From Vicingus serpentipes (GTDB lineage Bacteria; Bacteroidota; Bacteroidia; Flavobacteriales_E; Vicingaceae), in assembly GCA_024103385.1 (NCBI GenBank), contig JAGFIT010000093.1, positions 1 through 51,994 on the forward strand: a stretch of 51,994 nucleotides of DNA, written 5' to 3'. Below, piece by piece: positions 1 to 7,864 of the stretch (positions are counted from its first letter, which is position 1; every line of letters starts with the position of its first letter). A program made the position numbers and the translations under genes. Below the pieces are notes generated by a model. It had not been told where the DNA came from, ran no database searches, and was given only the letters and a program-made list of their open reading frames with translations.

Positions 1-126
1 AAAACTATGGAAGAATTATTATCAAAAAAAACCTATACTTGTAAACGAGTTTTAGGATTAGTTTTAAACTGTAAACTTATATCAGGATTATCTAACTAAA
101 CTGTAAACTTTTTTCAGGACGAGACA
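1..126 (+). mobile_element. Right end of an IS21-like insertion sequence (partial)
   Basis: Three imperfect tandem copies of a unit that begins TGTAAAC and carries AGGA about 14 bases later start at 40, 70 and 102. The last copy runs into GGACGAGACA, ending at 126. Read on the other strand the end begins TGTCTCGTCCTGAA, so the element obeys the 5'-TG...CA-3' rule, and repeated copies of the terminal sequence just inside the end are typical of the IS21 (istA/istB) family. Codons 1-99 form an open tail that stops inside the repeats and could be the end of istB, but I do not recognise its residues. The rest of the element lies outside the window. The IS21 assignment rests on end structure only; another family with TG/CA ends is possible. 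Confidence 0.6.
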
Positions 127-424
127 CTATGTAAGTCATCCCACAGAAAACACCATTTTTGAGCGCGAAATATTGAGCTCCTCCATTGAAAAAAACACCA
201 AGTTATCAGGCAATTTTATTACCGAAAACAGCTACGTTTTTAAAGTAAGCGCTAGCGGATTTTTACGTTATCAAGTCCGCCTAATGATGGGCGTTTTGGT
301 AGATATAGGAAGAGGAGATTGGACTATTGAACAACTAAAAGAATCGTTAGAAAATTTTGAAGGTCCACAATGCAAACATATCGTACCTTCTTCTGGGTTA
401 AATTTGCATAAAGTTAGTTTTTAA
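127..424 (+). pseudogene. C-terminal remnant of a truA-like tRNA pseudouridine synthase
   Basis: The open frame begins within the IS end and continues to the stop at 422-424. It encodes about 100 residues that fit the end of a TruA-family synthase: a beta-rich run, then GFLRYQVRLMMGVLVDIGRG (normally gFLrnmVR.mvG.l..vG.g) and a final PSSGLNLHKV block. A complete enzyme is about 240-270 residues with a catalytic Asp in the N-terminal half, which is absent here. The likeliest reading is that the insertion sequence ending at 126 split the gene. The first possible start codon (TTG at 173) would make an 83-residue protein without a catalytic site. The stop overlaps the stop of the convergent rluA-like gene. 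Whether a second intact TruA exists cannot be seen. Confidence 0.7.
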
Positions 425-1317
425 GAAGTCCTCTTATATTTCTCCCACCTTCTTTTTTCTCTTTCCATCAGGGATACAAATTTATGTGGCAAAGGTATTT
501 TAATATCCAATTTTTCATTGGTAACAGGGTGAGTAAACTTTAACCCTAAAGCACATAAAAATAAACCCTTCCCTTTTAATACGTTACCTTCTTCTCCATA
601 CAGCTTGTCCCCCATAATAGGATAGCCCAATTGAGCTAAATGGATTCTGATTTGATGAGTCCGCCCAGTTTTAGGATATAATTCAACCAAACTTAAGCAC
701 TCATTCTTTAATGATGGTATAGTCTTTTGTAACTGATAAATTGTTTCTGACGGTAGCCCTTCAATAGCATTATTGATCACCCCATTTGTAGGTAGTTGAC
801 CAATTACAATAGCTGCATATTTTTTTTGTATCGTTTTACGCTCAAATTGTTGTCCGAGTTGAACTAAAGCATTAGCAGTTTTCGCAATTAATAATAATCC
901 AGAGGTTGGATTATCCAGTCGATGAACAGGTTTAGGCCACCTTAACGCATCTTTTTCTTTTGAAACGGAAAGCTTTCCTATTATTGCATTTTGTATGGTT
1001 CTATACTGATTACCACTCACTGAAATACCCGATGGTTTATTGATGACTGCTAAAAACTCATCTTCAAAAACTACTTCTAAATCCATGTTATATCCTTTTG
1101 GAGGATTTACAGCAGATTCTAATAATTGAATTTTTTGACCTGGTTTTACCCAAGTACCCGTAGTTGCTTTTTCATTATTAATGATAATTTCTCCCCTTGA
1201 TATCGCTTTTTTTACCCCTTTACGGGATGGTATAATTGGAAAAATTTGTTGTGCATAATCATACAATCGAATCTCTTCAATATCTTTGGGTACAATATGT
1301 GTTTGGAGTACAGTCAT
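421..1317 (-). CDS. RluA-family rRNA/tRNA pseudouridine synthase
   Basis: This 298-residue protein isomerises specific uridines in rRNA or tRNA to pseudouridine in the cytoplasm. An S4-type RNA-binding domain covers roughly residues 15-75, with the ISRGEIIINN loop. The catalytic domain carries the HRLD motif at 132-135 (PVHRLDNPTSG; Asp135 is the nucleophile) and the late GRTHQIRIHL block. The ATG at 1317 is preferred; an upstream TTG at 1326 would add three residues. It is convergent with the truA remnant, with overlapping stops. Length and domain order fit RluA/RluC/RluD-like enzymes, but the target base cannot be told from sequence. No redundancy with the broken truA should be assumed, because the families modify different sites. 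Confidence 0.9.
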   Translation of the reverse strand: MTVLQTHIVPKDIEEIRLYDYAQQIFPIIPSRKGVKKAISRGEIIINNEKATTGTWVKPGQKIQLLESAVNPPKGYNMDLEVVFEDEFLAVINKPSGISVSGNQYRTIQNAIIGKLSVSKEKDALRWPKPVHRLDNPTSGLLLIAKTANALVQLGQQFERKTIQKKYAAIVIGQLPTNGVINNAIEGLPSETIYQLQKTIPSLKNECLSLVELYPKTGRTHQIRIHLAQLGYPIMGDKLYGEEGNVLKGKGLFLCALGLKFTHPVTNEKLDIKIPLPHKFVSLMEREKRRWEKYKRTS

Positions 1318-1340
1318 TTTATTCAAAGCTAATTATTTTA

Positions 1341-1438
1341 TATTGTCATACCGAGTGCAACCGAGGTATCTTGTTAGTTTTTAGTACTTCATCCAAAAGA
1401 TTCCTCTGTTCCGTTCCACTGCAATCGGAATGACAATA
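1341..1438. repeat. REP-like long imperfect hairpin
   Basis: The left arm ATTGTCATACCGAGTGCAA (1342-1360) pairs with the right arm GCAATCGGAATGACAAT (about 1421-1437). Further inside, CGAGGTATCTT pairs with AAGATTCCTCTG. The whole segment folds into one long hairpin. Elements of the form TGTCATTCCGA...TCGGAATGACA are dispersed intergenic palindromes found in many Bacteroidota genomes, probably moved by REP-associated tyrosine transposases. It fills the gap between the rluA-like and HD genes and overlaps the first possible codons of the latter, which argues for the downstream start at 1499. Confidence 0.75.
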
Positions 1439-1498
1439 ATGCTTAAAAAGAAGGTGCTATTTAATAAGCAATCTAAAAAAACTCCTTTTCTTTGTAAA

Positions 1499-2149
1499 AT
1501 GAATTCTCCACTCATTAACAACACCATTCAATTTGTAAAAACCGAATTACAAAATGCCGAAGGAGGTCATGACTGGTTTCATATTGAGCGAGTATGGAAA
1601 AATGCAAAATTGATTGCTCAATCAGAAGAGGTGAATCTTGAAATAGTCGAGCTCGGAGCTTTATTACATGATATAGCCGATTCTAAATTTAATGATGGAG
1701 ATGAAACGGTTGGTCCACAAAAAGCTCGTAACTTTTTGATAGGAGAACAAGTGGGTGAGGATATAATTCAACACGTAATTGCAATTATTGAGAACATTTC
1801 TTTTGGAGGTGGAAACCAAAAACAACAATTCACCTCTCCAGAATTAGATGTAGTACAAGATGCTGACCGACTAGACGCTATTGGGGCAATAGGTATTGCT
1901 AGATGTTTTAATTATGGAGGTTTTAAAAATAGAGCTATATATGATCCTGATGTTCTGCCTAATTTAAATATGAGCAAAGAGGAATACAAAAAAAGTAATG
2001 CGCCTAGCATCAATCACTTTTATGAGAAACTGCTGCTACTTAAAGACAGAATGAATACAGCTACAGGTAAAATAATTGCCAAACAGCGCCATCAATTCAT
2101 GGAAAAGTACCTCGAACAATTTTATGACGAATGGAGTGGAAATGTTTAA
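1499..2149 (+). CDS. HD-domain metal-dependent phosphohydrolase
   Basis: A 216-residue HD-superfamily hydrolase of the YedJ/YpgQ type. HD proteins use His/Asp residues to hold metal ions and usually hydrolyse phosphoesters of nucleotides. The visible metal ligands are an early His in GGHDWFHIERV, the defining HD pair in LLHDIADSKF, and a late Asp in VVQDADRLDAIGAIG. The ATG at 1499 is chosen because the longer frame from 1430 runs into the REP-like hairpin and its extra residues (lysine-rich) do not fit the family. It lies 54 bases before the ABC exporter on the same strand. The substrate is not known; relatives act on nucleotide di- or triphosphates. Confidence 0.82.
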   Translation: MNSPLINNTIQFVKTELQNAEGGHDWFHIERVWKNAKLIAQSEEVNLEIVELGALLHDIADSKFNDGDETVGPQKARNFLIGEQVGEDIIQHVIAIIENISFGGGNQKQQFTSPELDVVQDADRLDAIGAIGIARCFNYGGFKNRAIYDPDVLPNLNMSKEEYKKSNAPSINHFYEKLLLLKDRMNTATGKIIAKQRHQFMEKYLEQFYDEWSGNV

Positions 2150-2203
2150 AATATCTTCACTTTAAACGTAATTTCGCCTTTCATAACCAGACATTTTAGA
2201 TAA

Positions 2204-3940
2204 ATGAGCAAAAACAAAGTAAGCATTATACAAGCCTTTAAAGAATTTATTTGGCCACGAAAAGGAATTATCTTTATTGGTCTGATTTTAATTGTAATTA
2301 GCCGATTAGCAAGTCTAATTTTACCTCTTAAAAGTAAAGAATTGTTAGATGAAATTATCCCCAACAAGGACATTGATGCGTTGATTAGTTTAGTTTTGGT
2401 AGTTGTTGGTGCTATATTATTACAAGCACTTACTTCTTTTGCACTTACTCGTTTACTGAGTGTAGAAGCTCAATTGTTGATTTCTAAATTAAGAGCCAAA
2501 GTGCAAAAACAAGTTTTATCTCTACCGATTTCCTACTTTGACAACAACAAATCGGGCGCATTGGTTTCTCGTATTATGAGTGATGTAGAAGGGGTGAGGA
2601 ATTTAATTGGAACAGGACTGGTTCAACTTTTTGGAGGAACCATTACTGCCATCATTTCATTAGTGCTTTTAATTAACATCAGTCCAAAGATGACCTTATT
2701 TGTTTTAGTTCCTGTTGCAGTATTCGCAGTTATTGCGTTGAAGGCATTTGGTTACATCCGTCCTATTTTTAGAAAAAGAGGGGTAATTAATGCAGAAGTT
2801 ACAGGTAGGCTAACAGAAACACTTAACGGTGTTAGAGTAATAAAAGGATTTAATGCTGAAGCACAAGAAAATATTTCTTTTGAAAAAGGGGTTGATCGTT
2901 TGTTTCAAAATGTAAAAAAGAGCTTAACTGCCACAGCAATTATGACCAGTTCTTCCGCTTTTTTATTGGGATTGGCATCTGTAGGTATTATGGGAATTGG
3001 TGGTTCTATGATTATTGATGGTTCATTAACTACTGGTGATTTCCTATCCTTTACCCTTCTGTTAGGTTTTATGATTGCTCCAATTGTACAAATGAGCAAT
3101 ATTGGCAGCCAATTAACCGAAGCTTTTGCAGGATTAGACAGAACAGAAGAAATCATGAACATGGCACCCGAAGATGACAAAGAGGTACGAACAATTGAAT
3201 TAAAAGAGATTCATGGGGAAGTTAAATTCAATGATGTATCTTTTGCTTATGAGGAGGGAAAAGAAGTAATACACAACATCAGTTTTGATGCACCAAAAGG
3301 GAGTGTGACTGCTTTAGTAGGTTCTTCTGGTTCAGGAAAATCTACCATTGCCAGTTTAGTAGCTACCTTTATCAAACCTGATAGTGGTTTAATTACTGTT
3401 GATGGAAATGACCTCTCCAAAATAAGTCTTAACTCCTTCCGTAGTCAATTAGGAGTTGTATTACAAGACGACTTTTTATTTGAAGGAACGATCAGAGAAA
3501 ATATACTTTTTCCAAGACCCAACGCTACTGAAGAGCAGCTTCAAGAAGCCATAAAAGCTGCTTATGTGAATGAGTTTACAGACAGATTTGAAGACGGAAT
3601 AGATACTTTAATTGGAGAAAGAGGAGTGAAACTTTCCGGTGGTCAACGTCAACGAATCGCTATTGCTAGAGCAGTTTTAGCCAACCCTAGAATCTTAATT
3701 TTGGATGAAGCTACCTCTAACTTAGATACCGAAAGCGAAGCATTGATACAAAAAAGTTTAGGAGAATTAATGAAGGGAAGAACTACTTTTGTTATTGCTC
3801 ACCGATTAAGTACCATTCGTAAAGCAGACCAAATATTAGTGATTGAACATGGTAAAATAGCTGAACAAGGCAAACATGATGAGCTGATTGCTAAAGAAGG
3901 AAGGTATTACGAACTGTTTACATATCAAAGTAGAATTTAG
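2204..3940 (+). CDS. ABC exporter, fused membrane and ATPase domains (MsbA-like)
   Basis: A 578-residue half-transporter that would work as a homodimer in the inner membrane to export lipids, peptides or drugs using ATP. Six membrane segments occupy about residues 20-300. The nucleotide-binding domain follows with Walker A GSSGSGKST, the LSGGQRQRIAIARA signature, Walker B ILILDEATSNLD and the switch histidine in VIAHRLST. Length and order are those of MsbA/LmrA-type exporters. No peptidase domain or secretion partner is nearby, so it gives no clue to its cargo. The start is the ATG at 2204, the first in frame. Identity as MsbA itself is not claimed because many paralogues share this layout. 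Confidence 0.88.
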   Translation: MSKNKVSIIQAFKEFIWPRKGIIFIGLILIVISRLASLILPLKSKELLDEIIPNKDIDALISLVLVVVGAILLQALTSFALTRLLSVEAQLLISKLRAKVQKQVLSLPISYFDNNKSGALVSRIMSDVEGVRNLIGTGLVQLFGGTITAIISLVLLINISPKMTLFVLVPVAVFAVIALKAFGYIRPIFRKRGVINAEVTGRLTETLNGVRVIKGFNAEAQENISFEKGVDRLFQNVKKSLTATAIMTSSSAFLLGLASVGIMGIGGSMIIDGSLTTGDFLSFTLLLGFMIAPIVQMSNIGSQLTEAFAGLDRTEEIMNMAPEDDKEVRTIELKEIHGEVKFNDVSFAYEEGKEVIHNISFDAPKGSVTALVGSSGSGKSTIASLVATFIKPDSGLITVDGNDLSKISLNSFRSQLGVVLQDDFLFEGTIRENILFPRPNATEEQLQEAIKAAYVNEFTDRFEDGIDTLIGERGVKLSGGQRQRIAIARAVLANPRILILDEATSNLDTESEALIQKSLGELMKGRTTFVIAHRLSTIRKADQILVIEHGKIAEQGKHDELIAKEGRYYELFTYQSRI

Positions 3941-3993
3941 TAATTAGTATATAGTTGCTAGTAGTCAGTGAGCAGTTTGTTCCTGATTTTTTC

Positions 3994-4019
3994 GTTCTTT
4001 TTTATCGATAAAAAAGAAC
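3994..4019. repeat. Perfect 26-bp AT-rich palindrome
   Basis: Bases 3994-4019 read GTTCTTTTTTATC followed immediately by its exact reverse complement GATAAAAAAGAAC. It sits in the 101-base gap between the ABC exporter and ttcA, both on the plus strand. As RNA it forms a 13-pair hairpin without a proper loop and without a following T-run, so it is a poor intrinsic terminator. A binding site for a dimeric protein or a dispersed palindrome are alternatives. Confidence 0.7.
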
Positions 4020-4041
4020 AAGTAAGTTAATTAAACCAAAA

Positions 4042-4836
4042 ATGGAGACAACCATAGAGATTACCAAAATAACCAAACACCTTAGAAGAGATACCTGGAA
4101 CGCCATCGAAGAATTTAACATGCTCGAAAATGGTGACAAAGTAATGGTTTGTCTTTCTGGAGGAAAGGATAGTTACACCCTACTTGATGTTTTACTTCAC
4201 TTCCAAAATACGGCCGATATTCAATTTGAGATTGTAGCTGTTAACATGGATCAAAAACAACCAGGGTTTCCCGAAGAAGTACTTCCTAATTATTTAAAAG
4301 AAAATAATATTCCTTACTTAATTGTAGAACAAGACACCTACAGTGTTGTTAAAGAAAAAATACCTGAAGGAAAAACTACTTGTAGCCTATGTTCTAGAAT
4401 GCGTAGAGGTAAACTATATGCTACAGCCACAGAAATTGGTGCTACCAAAATAGCTTTAGGTCATCATCGAAATGATATTATAGAAACTTTCTTTTTAAAC
4501 CTTTTCTTTGGTGGAAAATTAGAAGCAATGCCTCCTAAATACAAAACCGACAATGGAGAACACATTGTTATTCGCCCCTTAGCCTATTGTAAAGAAGATG
4601 AAATCATTGCTTTTGCTGAAGCTAAACAATTTCCTATTATTCCTTGTAACTTATGTGGTTCTCAACCAAAACTACAACGGCAATTGGTAAAGCAAATGAT
4701 TGCGGAATGGGAGGCAACATACCCCGATCGCTCAGCTATTATTTTTAATGCTTTGAAAAATATTTCTCCTTCTCACCTATTGGATAGTAAGTTATTTGAT
4801 TTTCATGGGATAAAACCTACAGAGCAAAGTCATTAG
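4042..4836 (+). CDS. ttcA: tRNA 2-thiocytidine(32) synthetase TtcA
   Basis: A 264-residue PP-loop ATP pyrophosphatase that activates C32 of certain tRNAs by adenylation and installs sulfur with the help of an iron-sulfur cluster. The PP-loop SGGKDS is at 39-44, the family CxxC at Cys114/Cys117 ([11 protein letters not shown]), the [19 protein letters not shown] helix follows, and a third cluster cysteine lies in IPCNLCGSQ, which matches the TtcA-type Fe-S site. The length is slightly shorter than the E. coli enzyme (311 residues), with less at both ends. It is preceded by the perfect palindrome at 3994-4019. There is no obvious operon partner; the next gene is convergent. Confidence 0.92.
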   Translation: METTIEITKITKHLRRDTWNAIEEFNMLENGDKVMVCLSGGKDSYTLLDVLLHFQNTADIQFEIVAVNMDQKQPGFPEEVLPNYLKENNIPYLIVEQDTYSVVKEKIPEGKTTCSLCSRMRRGKLYATATEIGATKIALGHHRNDIIETFFLNLFFGGKLEAMPPKYKTDNGEHIVIRPLAYCKEDEIIAFAEAKQFPIIPCNLCGSQPKLQRQLVKQMIAEWEATYPDRSAIIFNALKNISPSHLLDSKLFDFHGIKPTEQSH

Positions 4837-4845
4837 AACTACTTT

Positions 4846-4985
4846 GTCATACGGAATGATGTTTTGTTGAAATTTTCGTTTTATTACAAAACAAAATGAA
4901 GTATCTATTTAGTTTTGAGGTTAACTCTTCCTCTAGATTCCTTATCTCCGCTATCGCTTCGTAAGGAATGAAGAGATTTTTTCCA
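4846..4985. repeat. Degenerate REP-like intergenic element
   Basis: The gap between ttcA and selO holds TTTGTCATACGGAATGA near 4848, an inner GTTTTGTT/ACAAAAC pair, and AGATTCC...GCTTCGTAAGGAATGA near 4936-4970. These are the hallmark words of the palindromic element at 1341-1438, but the arms no longer pair along their full length. I read it as a decayed copy of the same dispersed family. It lies between convergent genes and could also serve as a weak terminator. Confidence 0.5.
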
Positions 4986-5031
4986 TTTATTAGATCGTAA
5001 ACTATCTGATTTTACTGGAATAAAATAGCCT

Positions 5032-6612
5032 TTACGAACTGCAAGACAACATGGAACAACCTACTTTGGTTCTTGCCCATTCTGGTCGTTTGGCAAACCA
5101 TTTTTGAGCATCAGGCTGTTCATCGTATGGTTGTTTTAATAAATTAAACAGTTCCTCTACTACTGAGTAATCACCTTTATCCGCTGCATCAATGGCTACT
5201 TGAGCCATATAGTTCCTCAATACATATTTGGGGTTAACGGTATCCATTTTTAACTTTCGTTCGGCATCAGTTAGGGATTCTCTTTTTAAGCGTTCAACAT
5301 ATTTGCTCATCCATTCTCTCCAAAACCATAATACTTCTCCTTTTAATTCATCTGGTTTATAAAACGCTTCTTTTACTGCATCTAAAAACTGTAAATCATC
5401 TTTTTCGGGTAGTATAGTCTCTTTAGAAAAGTTTCCCAAGTTCCTAAAAAAGATGGTCATATCTGTTTCTGTTCTTCTCAGGTTTTCCTCTAATTGATTA
5501 ATCAATTGACTATCCTCCTCCTCTTTGAGTGTCAACCCTAATTTAGAACGCATCATTTGAGCATATTTCTTTTCAAAATCTACCTTGTATTCATTAAATA
5601 CTTGCTCTAATGGTTCAGCTTCTTCAATTAAAGGGTAGATAGCATTGGCTAATTTTAATAAATTCCATAAGGCAATATTAGGCTGCTGACCAAATTGATA
5701 CCTTTTGTGTTGTGCATCAGTAGTATTGGGAGTCCATTTTTTATCATAACCTTCTAACCAACCATAAGGACCGTAATCTATCGTTAACCCTAAAATGGAC
5801 ATATTATCCGTGTTCATTACGCCATGCACAAAACCCACCCGTTGCCACTCAATAACCATATCTAGTGTTCGAGCACTAACAGCGTTAAAGAATTGAATAT
5901 ATCCTTCTTTATCTCTTGCCGTTATTTCCGGATAAAAATGTTGGATAGTATAATCAACTAACTGCTTTAATGTTTTTTTATCTCCTCTTGACGAAAATAT
6001 TTCATAACTCCCAAATCGCAAAAAAGAAGGAGCAACTCTACAAACCACCGCTCCTTTTTCGTAAGCAGGATTCCCATCATACAACATGTCTCTCATTACC
6101 TTGTCACCAGTTAACATTAACGATAAAGCCCTAGTTGTTGGCACCCCCAAATGATGCATTGCCTCACTGCATAAATATTCTCTAATGGATGAACGCAATA
6201 CTGCTAATCCATCAGCAGTTCTGGAGTAAGGAGTCTCCCCTGCTCCTTTTAATTGAATTGCCCAACGTTGGTTATTATGTTCTACTTCTCCTAAGTTAAT
6301 TGCTCTTCCATCCCCTAATTGTCCAGCCCAATGACCAAATTGGTGACCACCGTAGCACATGGCATAAGGAGTAGAGTTAGGTAAGATTTCATTTCCAGAA
6401 AAGACCTTTAAAAACTCGTTAGATGTTGCTTCTTCTTCAGTGATTCCCAATAAATGAGCAACTTCTTTGGCATAATGAACCAATTGAGGTGCTTTTGTTT
6501 TGGTTGGCTTTACAAAAGAATAACAAGCTCTTACCACTTGTCTCCTCGTATTATCCATCACTTCATCTGCAGGAAGTTCATTAACAAATGTATCGTTGAG
6601 CTGTAGCTTCAT
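5032..6612 (-). CDS. selO: Protein adenylyltransferase SelO (YdiU family)
   Basis: A 526-residue pseudokinase-fold enzyme that transfers AMP from ATP to Ser, Thr or Tyr side chains of proteins and is linked to oxidative stress. Family blocks are clear: YGGHQFGHWAGQLGDGRA, QLKGAGETPYSRTADG, VLRSSIREYLCSEAMHHLGV, and the catalytic loop HGVMNTDNMSILG followed by TIDYGPYGW. The C-terminus ends CSMLSCSS, as in bacterial SelO proteins, where the two cysteines form a regulatory disulfide (the eukaryotic protein has selenocysteine there). Length is close to bacterial homologues (about 480-520). The gene is monocistronic, converging on ttcA and diverging from the cold-shock gene. Confidence 0.93.
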   Translation of the reverse strand: MKLQLNDTFVNELPADEVMDNTRRQVVRACYSFVKPTKTKAPQLVHYAKEVAHLLGITEEEATSNEFLKVFSGNEILPNSTPYAMCYGGHQFGHWAGQLGDGRAINLGEVEHNNQRWAIQLKGAGETPYSRTADGLAVLRSSIREYLCSEAMHHLGVPTTRALSLMLTGDKVMRDMLYDGNPAYEKGAVVCRVAPSFLRFGSYEIFSSRGDKKTLKQLVDYTIQHFYPEITARDKEGYIQFFNAVSARTLDMVIEWQRVGFVHGVMNTDNMSILGLTIDYGPYGWLEGYDKKWTPNTTDAQHKRYQFGQQPNIALWNLLKLANAIYPLIEEAEPLEQVFNEYKVDFEKKYAQMMRSKLGLTLKEEEDSQLINQLEENLRRTETDMTIFFRNLGNFSKETILPEKDDLQFLDAVKEAFYKPDELKGEVLWFWREWMSKYVERLKRESLTDAERKLKMDTVNPKYVLRNYMAQVAIDAADKGDYSVVEELFNLLKQPYDEQPDAQKWFAKRPEWARTKVGCSMLSCSS

Positions 6613-6722
6613 AGATAAAAGTTAGTGTTTAATTTTCAAAGTTAGTCATTTTGTGCCGCCTTAAGAATACTTCATTCATGTATCTTAATTACATCTATTT
6701 ACATCCTATTTGTTGTATTTTA

Positions 6723-6752
6723 TTGGATTAGAGTGATTTTATACTATATTTA
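6723..6752 (+). promoter_or_regulatory. Probable sigma-A promoter of the cold-shock gene
   Basis: TTG at 6723-6725 and TATATTTA at 6745-6752 are 19 bases apart. This matches the Bacteroidota arrangement (-33 TTTG, -7 TAnnTTTG, spacing about 19-21) with one mismatch in the -7 box. Transcription would begin near 6759, giving a short leader before the ATG at 6775. Confidence 0.5.
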
Positions 6753-6774
6753 CAATTCATTTAATAAAATAATT

Positions 6775-6966
6775 ATGAGTAACGGAACAGTAAAATTTTT
6801 TAACACTTCAAAAGGATTTGGATTCATCACCCCTGAAGAAGGAGACAGAGATGTATTTGTACATGTAAATGGTCTAATTGATGAAATTAACGAAGGTGAC
6901 CAAGTAAGCTTTGATGTAGAAGAAGGTCCTAAAGGATTAAACGCAACAAATGTTAAAGTAATTTAA
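6775..6966 (+). CDS. Cold-shock domain protein (CspA family)
   Basis: A 63-residue single-domain RNA/ssDNA chaperone. Both nucleic-acid motifs are present: RNP1-like KGFGFI and RNP2-like DVFVHVNGL, within a five-strand OB fold beginning MSNGTVKFFN. The ATG at 6775 is chosen because all Csp proteins begin at this point; 14 further in-frame codons upstream lie in the promoter region. A well-formed terminator follows at 6990-7023, so the gene is probably a short single transcript. Bacteroidota usually have several copies, and this one cannot be assigned to a particular Csp subtype. Cold induction is not testable from the short leader. Confidence 0.93.
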   Translation: MSNGTVKFFNTSKGFGFITPEEGDRDVFVHVNGLIDEINEGDQVSFDVEEGPKGLNATNVKVI

Positions 6967-6989
6967 ATTACTTCAATTTTATTTACGTT

Positions 6990-7023
6990 AAAAAAGCCTG
7001 TCAAAATTGATGGGTTTTTTTTT
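6990..7023 (+). terminator. Intrinsic terminator after the cold-shock gene
   Basis: AAAAAAGCCTGTCAA pairs with TTGATGGGTTTTTT with a two-base loop and two internal mismatches, followed by more T residues (to 7023). It lies 24 bases beyond the stop codon. Confidence 0.8.
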
Positions 7024-7061
7024 GATTAAGATTATCTTTAAATTTTAATAAAAGAAAAATT

Positions 7062-7640
7062 ATGAGTATCGAAAGTGAAATACATGAACGTGCTAACAAT
7101 CAATGTGAATTGTGCACTAATACAGACAACCTTTCTGTTTATGCCGTTCCTCCCGTAACTACGCAAAAAGTAGAGAGTAGCATTTTGGTTTGTGGAACGT
7201 GTGCTGACCAAATTGAAAATCCAGAAAATGTAAACCCTAACCATTGGCGCTGTTTAAATGACAGCATGTGGAGCGAAGTAAATGCTGTAAAAGTAGTGGC
7301 CTGGAGAATGCTATCTCGTTTAAAAGGAGAAGGATGGCCACAAGATTTATTGGACATGATGTACTTAGAGGATGACGTAAAAAAATGGGCTGAAGCTACT
7401 GGAGAAGGAGATGAAGACCATGTGAAGGTAGTACATAAAGATAGTAATGGCGCTATTTTAAGTCATGGCGATACAGTAGTGATTATTAAAGATTTAAATG
7501 TAAAAGGATCTAGCTTAGTAGCTAAAAGAGGTACCGCTGTTAGAAACATATCATTAGTGCATGACAATGCAGAGCAAATTGAAGGAAAAGTAGAAGGCCA
7601 ACAAATTGTTATTTTAACTCAATTTGTAAAAAAATCATAA
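7062..7640 (+). CDS. PhnA/YjdM zinc-ribbon protein
   Basis: A 192-residue member of the PhnA (alkylphosphonate utilisation operon protein A, now YjdM) family. The N-terminus holds a zinc-ribbon with CELC (about residues 15-18) and CGTC (about 45-48). The C-terminal 70 residues form the typical small barrel (SHGDTVVIIKDLNVKGSS...KRGT). Despite its name the family is not needed for phosphonate breakdown, and its function is unproven. At 192 residues it is longer than E. coli YjdM (111) because of a central insert rich in acidic and Trp residues, a form common in Bacteroidota. Its stop codon is followed directly by the ATG of the ywbE-like gene, so the two are probably co-translated. Confidence 0.85.
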   Translation: MSIESEIHERANNQCELCTNTDNLSVYAVPPVTTQKVESSILVCGTCADQIENPENVNPNHWRCLNDSMWSEVNAVKVVAWRMLSRLKGEGWPQDLLDMMYLEDDVKKWAEATGEGDEDHVKVVHKDSNGAILSHGDTVVIIKDLNVKGSSLVAKRGTAVRNISLVHDNAEQIEGKVEGQQIVILTQFVKKS

Positions 7641-7838
7641 ATGCCTGACGGAAGAAATAGAAAAGATATTGCCATAGGATTAGAGGTGAAAGTAGTACAA
7701 AAACACCACCAACGTTCTGGAGAATTAACAGAAGGAGTCGTAAAAAAAATATTGACTAAATCCCCTCACCATCCTCACGGCATTAAAGTAATGCTAGAAG
7801 ATGGAATTGTAGGCAGGGTAAAAAATATTATCGCGTAA
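7641..7838 (+). CDS. YwbE family protein (DUF2196)
   Basis: A 65-residue protein matching the YwbE family across its full length: GRNRKDIAIGLEVKVVQKHHQRSG-type start, then LTEGVVKKILT, SPHHPHGIKVMLEDG and GRVKNI. It is predicted to be a small beta-barrel protein of unknown function. It begins on the base after the phnA-like stop codon (TAAATG), a strong sign of coupling. The repeated association of the two small beta-barrel proteins suggests a shared nucleic-acid or ribosome-related role, but this is inference. Confidence 0.85.
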   Translation: MPDGRNRKDIAIGLEVKVVQKHHQRSGELTEGVVKKILTKSPHHPHGIKVMLEDGIVGRVKNIIA

Positions 7839-7864
7839 CACATTAATTTGCTGTTGCTGAAAAA

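Noticed and set aside
40-118. Tandem TGTAAAC units as a CRISPR or iteron set
   Set aside because: Only three copies with unequal 30/32-base spacing, ending in TG/CA-type terminus; this fits an IS end better.
1430-1498. Upstream start for the HD-domain gene
   Set aside because: These codons overlap the REP-like hairpin, and the added residues do not fit the family; the ATG at 1499 is better.
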